Of a stretch of 64,000 bases of DNA, positions 49,479 to 61,895 are shown piece by piece. The translations under genes and the position numbers were made by a program. This DNA is from Chionis minor (taxonomy: Eukaryota; Chordata; Aves; Charadriiformes; Chionididae), in contig VZSF01003595.1 of assembly GCA_013398295.1 (NCBI GenBank), forward strand, positions 124,001 through 188,000, in the 5' to 3' direction. Below the pieces are notes generated by a model. It saw only the letters and a program-made list of their open reading frames with translations. It was not told the origin of the DNA and ran no database searches. Positions within the stretch are counted from its first letter, which is position 1, and every line of letters starts with the position of its first letter.

Positions 49479-49920
49479 TATGTCGATAGACTGGAAAAGG
49501 TTCAGACACGAGCCGTGAGTTGAATTAAAAGGTTAGAAAATAGGTTTCAAGCAGAAGCATCCAATACTGCGATTTATTCTTCTTTCTATGGAGTGATCTT
49601 GCATTCTGTTGAAGCAGCAATATGGGGAAGAAAACTGACCATAGGCTTTTCATTCTGGCAGAAAAAAGGTATAATGAGATTTGGTGGCTGGGGGTTGAAG
49701 TGAGAATTTAGAGCAGCAGTAAAGTGAAAATTTCTAACAACTGGAACAATTTACTAAAGTAGCACTGGCAACCTCTGAAGCAAGACTGGACTCCTTTCTC
49801 AAACACGTATTCAGTTCAAAAGACATTGATCTGGAATTGATTTTGATTACTACAGTCTGTATTATATGGAAGATCAGAACCAATGAACTCATGGATTCCC
49901 TCTTTATGCTTCTAGAATAC
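49477..49920 (+). mobile_element. Old CR1 LINE fragment
   Basis: Ordered blocks of an old CR1 3' region: 'GATAGACTGGAAAAGGTTC', 'AGAATTAAAAGG'-like sequence, 'GGCTTTTCATTCTGGCAG', 'AAAAAGGTATAATGAGATTT', 'GGTGGCTGGGGGTTGAAG', 'CTAACAACTGGAACAATTTA', 'GCAAGACTGGACTCCTTTCT', 'GTCTGTATTATATGGAAG' and 'GATCAGA', ending near 'TTCTAGAATACT'. This matches, in order, a turtle/crocodilian-type CR1 whose end reads like 'tggaagttgaagctag...ggaacaatttacc...tatacaggaggtcagactagatgatc...ggaatctatgaa'. It is a different, older subfamily from the copy at 20828 and has no coding capacity. Confidence 0.85.
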
Positions 49921-52578
49921 TACAAATCTTCCTAGAAACGTGGGAAACCTCCGATTCCCCTTTTTACCAACATTGATTGACTTTAAGGTACTTGTTATTA
50001 GCTCTGCCCAGCTGACCTGAAACTTACTGACTGATCACAAGTATTGCCTCCCAAGGAGGTGGCTTGTTGCTGAACCCATGCAATTTTTTCCTCTTTAACT
50101 CAACTTGCATTTTTGAAGTTGAATAAACTTAGGGAACGTTCACAGGGAGCATATGATCTGTAATTTCATACAATAGCTAGCTGTAAACCCTCTGTCTGTT
50201 GATTCAGAAACCAAGAAACCCCCAAGATACATTTCTTAAAAGCCAATTAAAAACTCCTCCAAACAGCACACAAATGTACAATCTCAGGTTGCACATAACA
50301 CAAAACCAACCTAGCATTTTATTTCCTAATAAGCATAGCAATGTAAACATAACTACAGACATTGTTTTCTAATTAGGAGAATGTACCATGGGATGTTTAC
50401 AGACCCCCATGGAAATGTATGGACGTTTGGTTGCCTAGCAAATGAAGGAAATGGAAAACCCTCTCAGCTAGGACATTCATAATTAGGCTGGCAGAGGTAG
50501 AAATAAAAGCTCTAGGAGCAGACATAGGGAACAATCCTACACTGACCCAGGAAAGGCCAAGATAGTGCTAAGGGGAGGTGCAGAGATATGCCTTACCAAT
50601 GCTTTTTATTTGAGTATTAGCTTACCACAGCTCTCTGTGTGTGAACAGCTGAATTCGGACTGCCTGTAGGAAGGACTCAGTGGGAGTGTCCTCACATGGA
50701 AGCTGCTGTGTGGCCTTGTCTCCATGGGACACGTTCTTGGTGTTTGATACTTGGCAGGGCCTAGGAACTTCTCTCCTTCAGGGCAGGATATTGTTGGGCA
50801 GACACTGCGTTTATGAGAGACCAGAGTCCAGTCTGCTCCACTGCAAGGCAGCAGCTCCTGTTTGTGCAAAAAATCAGCAAGTGAGGCTCATTTGACACGT
50901 AGAGGTAAGACCAAAGAGGTATGCACGTGCCACAGCACCTACAAAATGTGTTCCTGATGGCTGAGTAGCAAAATGCTTCGGCCAGCTGGATTTACAAGGC
51001 AGCACCATTCGTGACTGTGGCCTGGGTCTTCGAGAAGAGAACCTCCTGGGGTCTCAGGCGCAGCTGTGTCTGAGAACTAGTTCATACCAGTCCTTCAACC
51101 CTGCCTTTGCTGCGAGCCACGGAAAGCGAGTTCCTACACTGCTGGCTTTTGTGTTTCAATAAACAAAAGAATCTAAATGGACAATTTAATTTTTACTGCC
51201 ATTGGGGCTAGCTCCAAACTATAAACTTTGTAGTTTTGATTTTCTTGGTGTCACAAGGAAACTGGCCCCTTTTGCACACAGCAAGCAGTTCTGCTTCCAC
51301 ATTCTCACACCTTCATGCTGATGTTGGCCTCATCGTCTTGGAAAGGGGAAATAACAAAGCCCGGTGCAAAGAAACAGCATATTTTCCTTTGGATTAAATG
51401 GTCAAATAGATGTGGAAAAAGGTATTGTGCACTTGCTTGTGAAAGAAACAGTTTTCTCAGGCATCATCTCCCATTGTGGTATTGGTTACCACAGAATAAA
51501 CTTTCCATCCCAAATACTACCCATAGTTACATCAGACAAAGCTGCTGCCAGACTAACGTTGTCTTCATACAACATTCCTTCGCCCTGGAAAAGCAGAAGG
51601 AAACCTGCCTATACAGCAAGAGTCAATCATCACACACAACTGCAAGCATTTCCCAGCCTACTAATTTCTCCTTCCATGCTCCTACAACTCAAGGGTTTCA
51701 CCTCATAGTACCTGGCTTTGGAAAGGGAGAGGAGTGTAAGGTTGCTTTGATTTTCTTTAACCAAATATACATGAATCCTGGATATAACTTGAAGAGAATT
51801 TGTTTTTAACCTGAAACCTTGAATTTTGTGTACGGGAAAAAGCCAAGTATTTTCAGGTTGATTTTTATGATGGAATGGTGTGAAGGTAGGTGCAATTAAC
51901 TCCATAATAATCAACTGGTTCTGCTCTTGATCAAAAAATTTCTACACCTAGTAAACCGTGTTTGAAGCACTTTTAATCCCTGTTTCAGAGATACTTTGGA
52001 TTAGCAGTTTTCAACCCATCTGAAGTTTATTTCCCAGTGCCAATACAAGGCTTTAAGTTGTGAACTTTAACCTGCTGATACTATCTTTCTTACCCCTCGT
52101 AGACCCTCAGCAATAGTCCATCACCCTCTATGCTTCTACAGAGCACAGGGATATAGCCACTGCTCAGATAACTGGCTGTATTTGTGTCACTCAGCACCAG
52201 GAATTCTGCGCAACTAGAAATTTTGACTGCCTTTAGCACACAGGAATACAAGGTGTGGTGGAGCCGGGGGAAGGGATGTTTGCAATGGCTGTAATCTGCA
52301 AAGATGGTTTCCAGCTGCATTTCACATATGATTTGGGGTTTGGATGAAGTTTTGACAGAATTTCTCCATGAATTATGCAAGAGGCTGCTGGAACGCTGCA
52401 AGTACACAGAGGCACAAAGAGACTTGTTCAGGCAGCCCTCAGACAACACACTGCATCTGACACACGAACCAAATCAAAGCCAACTCTAAAAAGCAGATAG
52501 TCTTACACTGCGGAGGGAAAGTGAGCAGTGGACCCCCAGTGCTGTGGGGTGCCGAGGCGGGGACGTGCCTGCCATGAG
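49921..52578. other. Non-coding DNA
   Basis: No gene or repeat recognised. The overlapping plus frames at 51315-51809 and 51364-51708 have no domain. A frame at 52304-52486 encodes a short amphipathic helix-like stretch but lacks convincing splice sites. Confidence 0.5.
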
Positions 52579-52606
52579 GTGCTGCAATGCAGCACTAGGT
52601 GGTGCT
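52579..52606 (+). promoter_or_regulatory. CTCF-like motif overlapping a palindrome
   Basis: GCACTAGGTGGTGCT (52592-52606) agrees with the CTCF core CCASYAGRKGGCRSY at 13 of 15 positions. It overlaps a 17-base palindrome with arms GTGCTGCA and TGCAGCAC around one A (52579-52595). CTCF is the vertebrate insulator and loop-anchor protein. Binding is inferred from the motif only, and degenerate matches are common. Confidence 0.3.
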
Positions 52607-55600
52607 GTATTTTAGAAATAACTTTGCCTTGTGGGTCCCTTTATATTGGATGCGGGCTCAAAGATGTGGCAAACACACACAGATGCTCCTTTTAAGACGC
52701 ATTGCTGCTCTCTCCAAGAAAAGCATGGATTTTTTGTTTCTCACTGTTTACAAGCATAGCAGTTGATACAGATTCTGACTTTGTAACTGGTGAGTCGCCA
52801 GTTAAACTCTCCAAGTGCTGCTGGTTTGCTTTGGGTATGTGACGGGAACTTCAGGGCATTGTAGAAAGAGTGTCAGGCAACAATGCCATGTCCATGTTTA
52901 CCCTTTTCTGACTACTTCTTCCCCCGGATTTAGGCTGGTGACAGTCTCCAAAAGCCCAGCAGCAAAACTGTACTCCCTCAACAGAGGCTCAGCACCTCAG
53001 TGCTCAACTCTGCCAGCAAAGCTCTGGCCTGCATAGGAACACTGTCACTCTGAGAAAGAGGGTGGCATTGGGCATGCAGCTGGCGCTGGGAACATCTTCA
53101 ATGGTGCTTTTAGAGCAGCACCCATCCTTGGATTGTCACACTGCCACAGGCTGCATGATGTGAGCTGCTGGGACCCCATACCTCCCCTGCTGGAAGCAGT
53201 ATCACTTGCTGTGGTAGGGCTTTTCAGAGGTGACGGGGAGGTGGGAGATCATGGGCACCCAGGCAAAGTGAAGGCAGAAACGTTTGAAATTAGTGGCCTA
53301 AAAGGTCGCATATGAAAGGAGATGGGCCACCTCCAGCATTTACTCCTACTGCTGTTTCTAATTGCACTTGTGCTGGGTCTGTTTGGCGCATTTCTGAAGA
53401 TGCTGGGCACAGATTCAAAGCTGGCTGATCACCCTCCCTCTCAGCCACTCCAGCAGGCAGAGCAGGTGCTTAGCAGTTGGCCAGATCCAGTCTAGGCTGC
53501 AACGGGCAAAGCCCCCTAGGAGCTCTCCTGAGGGTAGGAAGCGCTCAGAGACACCTGCTTATTCCAGTTGTCCATCCAAGGAAGCAGACGCCCTTTCTTC
53601 CCTCCTAACTCCAGAGCTTGCTTTGATTCCAGGCACAAGCAAGTTTGGTTTCCTGGCCACAAACAGGGCAGTCCAAGCCAGGAAAGGGTAATTAATGTCA
53701 GAAAAGATCAGGGACACAGTGCAGCAGAGCTCACTTGGCAGGAACACAAAGGAGGGAGGAAAAGATGTATTTTAGAGAGTGTGCAAGAGGTGAAACCAGC
53801 CAAATGAGCTCTACAGTGGGCTGGGCCAGGTTGTTTACCTAGCAGCCAGTCTCTTCAAGGAGTCATTTAACTTTCTCTATAGGGCATCCGCAGTCCAGAC
53901 ACAGCTTTTTGGAAGGGAAGGATGGGGCAAACATGGGTTTGCCTCTTCTTATAGGGAGAGGACGGGGATGAAAGGATGAGGTAGTTCTAGAGGGGAAACA
54001 TGAGCCTGTATGGAGGGCTGTGTAGGATGGAGGTTGGCGTAACCATGTGTCTGCAGCGATGCTCAACAGCTGAGTGAGAATAGGCCCATCTCTGGCTGCG
54101 TGCTGAGCAGCCTGGCCCATCATACAGCATGGCAAGGCTTAGCTTGGCAGCAGAGGTGGCGTCTGGCTGCCAGAGCCTTGGAGGAGAGTCAGGAGCTAAG
54201 GAAGCACTGTTCCAATGGGCTAATGCCCTCATGCTCAGGGGGCTGGCTTCGCTAAAAGTCAGTGGTTAAACAGAGAAGGAAGGTTTGTGATTACATCTGC
54301 TTCATAGTCTGCACAAATTCACCATTTTCAGGGGGACTAAGAGGATAGAGGCTCCCACCTCAGGTAAAACCCAGCTATGGGATATGCTGTGCTCCAATGC
54401 CAAGGAAGGTTTGGTAGCTAAATAAAATTAAGCCAGTCCAGGATGTGCCTAGGAGCCCTCCAAGATACATCCTAGTACTGTGAGAACTAGCACTCTATAG
54501 CAGACTCCAGCGCTCTCAGCAAGAGTTGCTTCCTCTTATCTCTAGGTCCCTGCAGCATCTCTCATACGACAAAGGACGCCAGCCCCAAGGGCTATGTATA
54601 AATTGGAGCAGGGATAAGCAGAAAGAAAGAGGAGACTGTCTGCAGCAGACAGCCGGGCAACCGAATATGTCATATCATACCAGAGCATGCTATTTTGAGA
54701 GCTCAAGACAGGTTGAAGGAAGTAGAGTTATTCAGCTCACTGGGGAAAGGCATTGGAAGGGGCTGGCACCTTTCCCAGACTGGAGTGAGAGGCACTGCAG
54801 ACAGCCCAGGAAAACCAAAACATGCCTTCCCTTTTGTAAGAAAGAGCAGCCAAACTGGGACTCAGCCTTGGCTCAGAGTCCACCTGCAAAGTATCTGCCA
54901 CAGTCTGCTCTCACCACCATGGGCTGTGTGGGCAGGAGGACACTGTCGGTCAGAGCTCATAGCAACAGGACCAGATTCTTAAAACCTCTCCCTATCCTGT
55001 TCACAACTAATTCTGGCAGCTAATAGGAATCAGAGCACTACAGTTCTCCAGTCTTTGTCCTCCCTTTACTCATCTGTCAAACCGGTAAAATGTACACTAT
55101 GCCACAGTCTCTCCCACTCTCTTCATCCCAGGCTCACACCATTCTGCCTAGTTCACCCAGCTCTCAGAATTCTGTCAGCTCAAGTTTTGTCTCCTTAGAG
55201 TTACTCGGGCTGTATCAGGAATAATATTTTTATCTGGGATTCACTGCATTTCAGCACTTTCTCTCTAGAAAAGGCTTGACTGTCTTCTATCTCTAATTAT
55301 GATTAATTCTGCGGCAAGGAGAGCAGATTCATAGAAATTCTCAACAGAAAATCTGTCATGGGGAGGCAATAGGGGCCTCTGCCACTGCAGATTACTGTGG
55401 GGAAAAATGTTTAAGTTTCCTACTGCAAGCTTCGACGCTGGAGGAAACAACTCCTGATGCTAAACTGCAATAGCCCACGACTGTGAGAGAGACTGATTGA
55501 GGCTGGGACTGCCACACTGGGGTACCTGATGTGCTGCTGGATTATCCCGTTAGAAAGCCAAGCTAATACAGCCCACTGGCTGCCTGCACAGTGGCTTTTA

Positions 55601-58600
55601 GATCTCATAGCAGAAGAGCCTGATGGCCAGGGGACACTTTTAAGTAGAACAGAGAGGTAAAAATCCTGCTTTCAATTAATTGCATCACCAGGGAACTGGA
55701 GGGCAATTTGGATTAAACCATTGAGGGTCTTTCAATCCTCTGGCAGGAGCGAAGATCAGCCAGAAATGGCAAATAGGGGAGTGAGAGAAACCTGTGGAGG
55801 GTTATACTTCTGCCCTGCATAAAACTCTGGTTTCACACTCATCTGGACCCCACCACTGCCAGCAGTGGGGATGTGGGGAGTTTGAGGCAGCTGACATAAA
55901 GCCTGTTGCGTACAGATAAGAAGGTCGTTGTAGAGTGATTGATTGCTTGCTGGGACAGGCACATGTATGGCCCAGGCTGACCTGCCTGGAGATCCCTCAG
56001 CAAAAGAAATAGAGCAGTGCCCTGCTACCCTCACATACCCAGTTTGCGTGTGGCCCAGTTTCTGACTACTCATAAAGTAACCTCTGTTTTAGAGGATCCA
56101 ACTTCTCAGTCTCTCCATGGGCAAAGCCAGGATTTTTTTGGGTTCGCGCCTGATGTTGTCTATGGGATTTGCCTTGCTGCTCCTTCTTGAATTAGAAAGT
56201 ATGTGCTACTGGCAGCTAGCAGCACAGTCTCCTCTCCCCACGTAATGCCAAAGACTCATTTATTCTCTTCAAGTTCAAATAAAGCTCTACTGTTTTGAAG
56301 TGTTAGAAAGGGCTGGCTTTTGTTTTATAACTACTGATCAGATGGGATTGCTTGAGCTGCCTCGCAGCTCCAGGCCATCGGGGCACCACTCAGCTCCTCT
56401 GCACCATACTCCAGGGCAAATCAAGGGAAGCATCTTTCTCACTCCCGCCTGTATGCCCTGATAATCAGACCAAGAGATTCTCTGGACTCCCTGTTGTAAA
56501 TCAGCCTAGAAATTGGGGGTCAGTTGAGTTCTTTTTCTATCCCCAGCTGAAGTTTTCCCAGGTACAGCGTACACACCTAGCTCTGGATGTAATACAACAG
56601 CTTTTTCTGGCAGATCCGTGGAGGCTGATGACTCAGGGGATGGCTCTAGAACTGTCTTCAGGCCTTAAGCAGCCATCCTGCGCAGAGAAAACAAAGGCAC
56701 ATGAAGAGAGACCAAAAAAAGTATTAGTTTGTTAGTGGTATATAATTAAACAAGTGGCCCAGTCCAGACTATATCCAGAGCTATGGCTAGGAGCAAGTAG
56801 AACAAGTCTATCTGAGTTCAATTTACTAAAATAACATCCCCCCAAAAGTAGCTGGAAATCCTCTGTATTTGCATTTTAGTTGTGTCATTGCTCTGCCTTT
56901 AAAAGTCAATGAATGCCAGATGTCCCTGATTTTGCTTTCCAGCAAACAGGTATCTTGCCCAAACCATCCCTTTTAAATTAAAGGCAATGTGCTGTGAAGT
57001 TAGCATTGTAAAAGTGAGAAGGAGCACAGGAGAGGGACAATAAAAAACCAAGAACTGCCAGCATCTATCAAGTGCAAAATGAGTCTGAAGGAAATGGGGG
57101 ACACGCAGCTGTCATGGCAAACATCAACAGATTGAGGCTATGGCATGAAGTAGCATGGAGCTCTAATGAGCAGGAAGAGCAAAGCCAGAGCCACAATTTT
57201 ATCCTGTGTTGATATTCTACAAGAAAAATGATCACAGAGAACATTTATTGCCCCCTTAACAAGATCAAGCTTAATAACAAAGCTACACATGTTATTTACT
57301 ACAATGTTTGCCTATTGCATAAGCAGAAGTGCCTGTTGCCTGGATCCTCACTGCCTGCTGAGCTCCTTTCTCTCAGGCTGGCTGCGTAATAGGGAGGTAG
57401 GTCTGGAAGACCCTGGATGAGTGTGCATGTGTGTGAGAAAGATACAGACGCTGGGGGATGGCGTACATATGTGGATTGCACTGGGCACCAACTTCATTAC
57501 AACAATATGGACAGCCACATTAAACAAAACCCAGTCCATCATGTTGCTCCCTCCCTTTGGGTACAGCCCCTTCAAGCTCAGGTACCCTGTGAAACACAGG
57601 TCTGTAATTTCCATAAGGTAGCTTACCCCAAAGTAGGCTGCCATGCCCAGTGGGCTGCTTCATATTGGAAGGACTTTCTAGTACGGCCTCTTAAAGTCCC
57701 CTAAGGACTAATGTCCATAGGGCCTTTTGCATAGAGGCTGAATCTCATCCATGTAAACAGTAAGCCTTGATAAAAGAATATCTGCTTATAGCACAGAGAA
57801 ACAGAGCGTACTGGGGAGAATGCAGAAAGGTGCAAGATGCACAAAGAAAGGCAAAGAGGACAGGGAGTGTCTGGGCTGGATAACCGGATTCCAGACCTGC
57901 AGGGGAGTAGTAGTCTGATGCTCAGCCAGAGGAGACACACATAAAGAAGCAGTCACTGCTCCTATACTTAAGAGGTTTTCTGCTCCCAGCCCATGCAGCA
58001 GCAGCATGTGCTCTTGTTGTATGAGTTTCACATAGCGCTCTACCCCAGCACAAGGACACTCACGGGAATCGGGACCTGTTCAGCAGTCTTGCTGTAGGGA
58101 GCGCTCTCAAACGTGCTGGTTGTTGCCTGCTTGCTCACACCACCTGCGCCCTGCGCCACTTCAGCTTAGGCTCTGCTAGAATAAGAGTGCTGTGAGTCAT
58201 TTCTCTCCCATCCTTCTTCCATGTTTATGAGTTTCTGTTGACTTTGGCTACCTCTGTGCTCCAAAGAGGAACAGTAAGGAGAAAGATGATCCTAATATGT
58301 AATTTTTATAAGATGTATAGCATCTGCTTTTATCATATCCACTAGAATATGCCTGGGGATCCAGGTGGGGAAACTGACCCTGACACAGCAAAAGCAGGAG
58401 TTCCAAAAAATCCCCAACACACAGCACAATAGGGAAGGAAGATACATCTTTATCTGTCATGCGCTGTTTTACAGTTACACCCTGTGGGTGCACAAGATTA
58501 ATTGTCTGGGTATGTTTGCCACATGTGAAAGCATTCCAGGAGCAAACAAAAAAATGAAACTACTGTCTTTTTATACTAATAAAATTTCCTCCCTTTCCTT

Positions 58601-60644
58601 TTTACCTCTGAAAGACATTGAAAACCTGCAAGAAAACAGGGTGCAGGGTACACGGGCAAAACGACAGAGGAAACACATGAGCCAGCTAACAGGAGAGACC
58701 TCAGCAAACAGGAAAGTAGGAGAGCCAGGTACCAGCAGAAAGCAGGGATAGGAGGGTGCCAGGGGACATGTCAGCCTCCTGAAGAGGCTTGGTGGGGAAT
58801 ATACCAGCATATGCTCTCCTCTGGAGAGAAAGAAGCCACACTCATGAGAAGCAGCAAAAAAGAGAAGGAGAATGGGAGTGTGTGCTTTGGAAGGATGAAG
58901 GGTGAACTGTGCACTCAGCACACACAGCTGTGGAGGGACAGCGGGCAAGGGGCTGAGAGTTTTGTAGGAAATGTTGAGCCCTTTCAGCACTGCTGAGATG
59001 CACAGAAAAGGGAGACAAAAGCCAAGCAAGGGTCTTGCTCCACTCCATTGGTCCTGGCAGTAATCTGCACAGCCCTCCCACCCCTCCACTATGGCAAAAG
59101 CTCCCTGCTTCCTCTTACCTGGCTGGTGGCACTGGCTGAGCTGGGAGACTCGCAGTCTGAGCAGGGTTTTGGTCCAGATGCTGTCAGGTTAGCGTACCAG
59201 GGTGCTGCAGGGTCCAGCTCCAGCAGACAAGTCCACACTATGAAAACAAAGCCAGATCTCCCTGAGCTGTTGATAAGAGAAAACAGCTGGAAGAAAGGGA
59301 ATTTCTTCAGCTTGAAAACAAAGTGTCTAAGCAATTTCATCATCCTGTTTCAGGACATGCTGCTGCCATGCAGTCTCAGGCAACATGACTTGCAACACTG
59401 CTGATGCAGTGCAGAATGAAGTAGAAGGAAATGAATTTCTGATACGCCAACTACCCACCAAAGGCTTGGAGCATCAAACAGGCTGTCAGTAGCCATTTCA
59501 CAGGGAGTAATGTTTACATGGCCCTTGTATTGGTTGAGTTCCTGAACTTCTACTGAACCATACTGTTAAAGTGCTTGCAATATTGGACCCACCAGGTTGG
59601 TGGATGGGTAATGCCACACAGACCCAGCTAGAGTTTGCCTGCCCTTCTTATCAGTTGGCTCAGGTTTCGATGCTAACTCTGTGCCTGAAGAAAGCCATAT
59701 GCAATATAGCAGGGGTAACACCTGGCAGGGATGTCTTTGGAACAACTGCATTCATCTCATCCTTCAATACTGCTGTTGTACTGGCAGGTCTAGCTGCTAG
59801 AGTTCAACAAGACAGACTCCCAGACCTGTCAGAGCCCTGAATTCAGTTCCTTTAATTCCAGGGTTCAAGCACGACTCTGGGATTCTGAGCCTGCTTGGGC
59901 AATGTGTAATCCCCATCCAATAAACCCCACAGTATTTCAAGTTACAACTGCTGCTATGCAGTATGCGTAGTGATGACTTAGATTTACCAATAAAACTATT
60001 CTTGTAGTGATGAAGTTAAAGTCTGTAAACCTCATTGCACAGCACAGGTCTACTGTTTCCCTTCTCTTAAACAGTGTCTGGTAGAAATGCTTTGGTTCTC
60101 ATCTCCTGTGATGGAGATTATTGACTCACGGTGCACCTGAACTTCCACAGAAAAAGAGACATTTTGGTCCCTGTAGCCATATCAGAACTTTCACTCACAG
60201 CATCCCTGCCCAGGCAGAAGACGCACAGGAAAAATATAGGCAACATGTATTGCTGCTTGGCAGAAAAGAGGTAGAACCACTCCCATTCCCAGGCTCTAAA
60301 TGCAAAGTGTCCCCATTTGTAGGGACTAAAGAGGCACAACTGATCTTTCTTGTAGAAGGAGTCCTCGCCCTCAGCTTTCTCCCAGGTCACCACTATAAGG
60401 CAAAAGCAAATGAGAGATGCTCATTTCCTCCCCAAGGAACAGGCATGACAGAAAGAAACTGTTAAATACTACATTAAAGAGCCAGTTCTGCTCCTTAATG
60501 ACCCATGTGTAACTCTCTTACAGCTAGCTGGGACACATACATGAAAATGAGGAAAAGATTTGGGCTTTGAAAAACATCTGAGAAAGCTCCACCCTACTAG
60601 CATTATTTTTTTAAATCCACTGTGTTTTCCCTGGGCAGTAAATA
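52607..60644. other. About 8 kb of non-coding DNA
   Basis: No gene or confident repeat recognised. The longest frames (plus 54526-55023; minus 58571-59089) have no known domain and no conserved-looking motif. 58363-58395 contains 'GTGGGGAAACTGACCCTGAC', a few bases reminiscent of the antisense MIR core, not enough to call. Confidence 0.5.
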
Positions 60645-60755
60645 ACATTATCTTAATTTAATAGATGGAGGGATGGGAGCACTCAGAGCCTCAAGGTAAC
60701 CCCACTTCAGTGGTGGAGCTGGGAAAAGACTTGCATCCCCCACCATTCATAAAAG
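60645..60755 (-). repeat. Possible MIR-type SINE fragment, antisense
   Basis: 'TTATCTTAATTTAATAGATG', 'GCCTCAAGGTAACCCC' and 'AGTGGTGGAGCTGGGAAAAG' match the order of antisense MIR ('ttatccccattttacagatg...cccaaggtcac...agtggcagagctgggaa'). Diverged, assignment moderate. Confidence 0.45.
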
Positions 60756-61874
60756 TTTTCATTGCCAAACTATTTTGCTTCAGCTCAAGCCTGATGTCCT
60801 GAACGCTTTCTCTACTGTCCCTTAGCTCTTTATATTCTCCAGCTAGCAGAACTGCGAATGTACCAGCCACAGCATCTCCATTTCAAATGGTTTGGCTCCC
60901 CTTTCCACAACACTATTTCCTGACTCTTTTTCCAATCTGCAGCTTGCTGAGCAGAGGATTAGGATAAACTGAATTGGGCAGAACAAGGTTTTCTCCAGGC
61001 TGGCCTGCAAATACTACTTTTCCCCTCTAAGCTCAGGTACCCAGCAGCTCCCTGTTCCTGCCTTATACTGGATACACATAAACCTCCCTAAATTATGTGC
61101 ATGTGAGCAAAGGGATTGTTTTGAAATCAAACCTTCTGAAGTGTGTCTTGAGCCCAGCTCAACTTTGGACACACTGTTGAAATTTGGATTTAATTAATTC
61201 CACTTGAGTTTTGAAATGGTGCGATACATTTTTCAGAGGTTCCTCCCCCCCCCCATTTCCTGGATCAGAGCCTCAACCACATTCATGGAAACACTGAAGG
61301 CAAAAAAATCCCTAGCAATAATTCACCAAGTGGGAACTGAAAACATTTGCTGAAGAAGAAGGAACCTCTTGGTCTTTGGATGCTGGGAATAATTCAACCT
61401 CTCCTCCCAATTCCCTGAGGCTCAAACGGCCCTTTTTCCGGCAGAGCTGTGGTTATTTGAGCAAGCTGCCCTGGGGACAAGGGCATGTTACTTGTAGGAT
61501 TTGGGCTGGAAAGATCAAGCACACGGATTTGTAGGCAAGAAGGGGTTTGTGTTTTAATAACTGCCAACAGCCCCACAGAAGACCAAGCTTGCAGGATGAA
61601 AAGTTCTCCTTGGCAGAATTCAACTCAAATATCCTGGAAGCCTGCAGGGAACTGCAGACATCTCTGTCAGCATCATCTCTTTCAACAGTACATCTTGCAT
61701 GCAACAAATGTACCAATCCAGGATTCATACAACCTCCATTTTGCGTTTCTCTCCTACACTGCTGGTTTTTTGGAGATATTTCCCAGCATATCGTGTACCT
61801 AATCAATAAAGTTAATATTGCTTAATAAGCAGTAAGCCATCTGCCCTGCATGTGCTATTTGCAGCTGTGCAAAC
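60756..61874. other. Non-coding DNA with C10 run
   Basis: No gene recognised. A run of ten C lies at 61245-61254. An AATAAA is near 61804, but no transcript model can be tied to it. Confidence 0.5.
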
Positions 61875-61895
61875 AGTACCATGAAACATGGTACT
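61875..61895. repeat. Perfect 9-bp inverted repeat, 3-nt loop
   Basis: Arms AGTACCATG (61875-61883) and CATGGTACT (61887-61895) are exact reverse complements around AAA. Confidence 0.9.

Noticed and set aside
58571..59089. 172-codon minus-strand frame rich in Leu, Ser, Pro and Phe
   Set aside because: Composition follows CT-rich sequence. No domain or splice signals.
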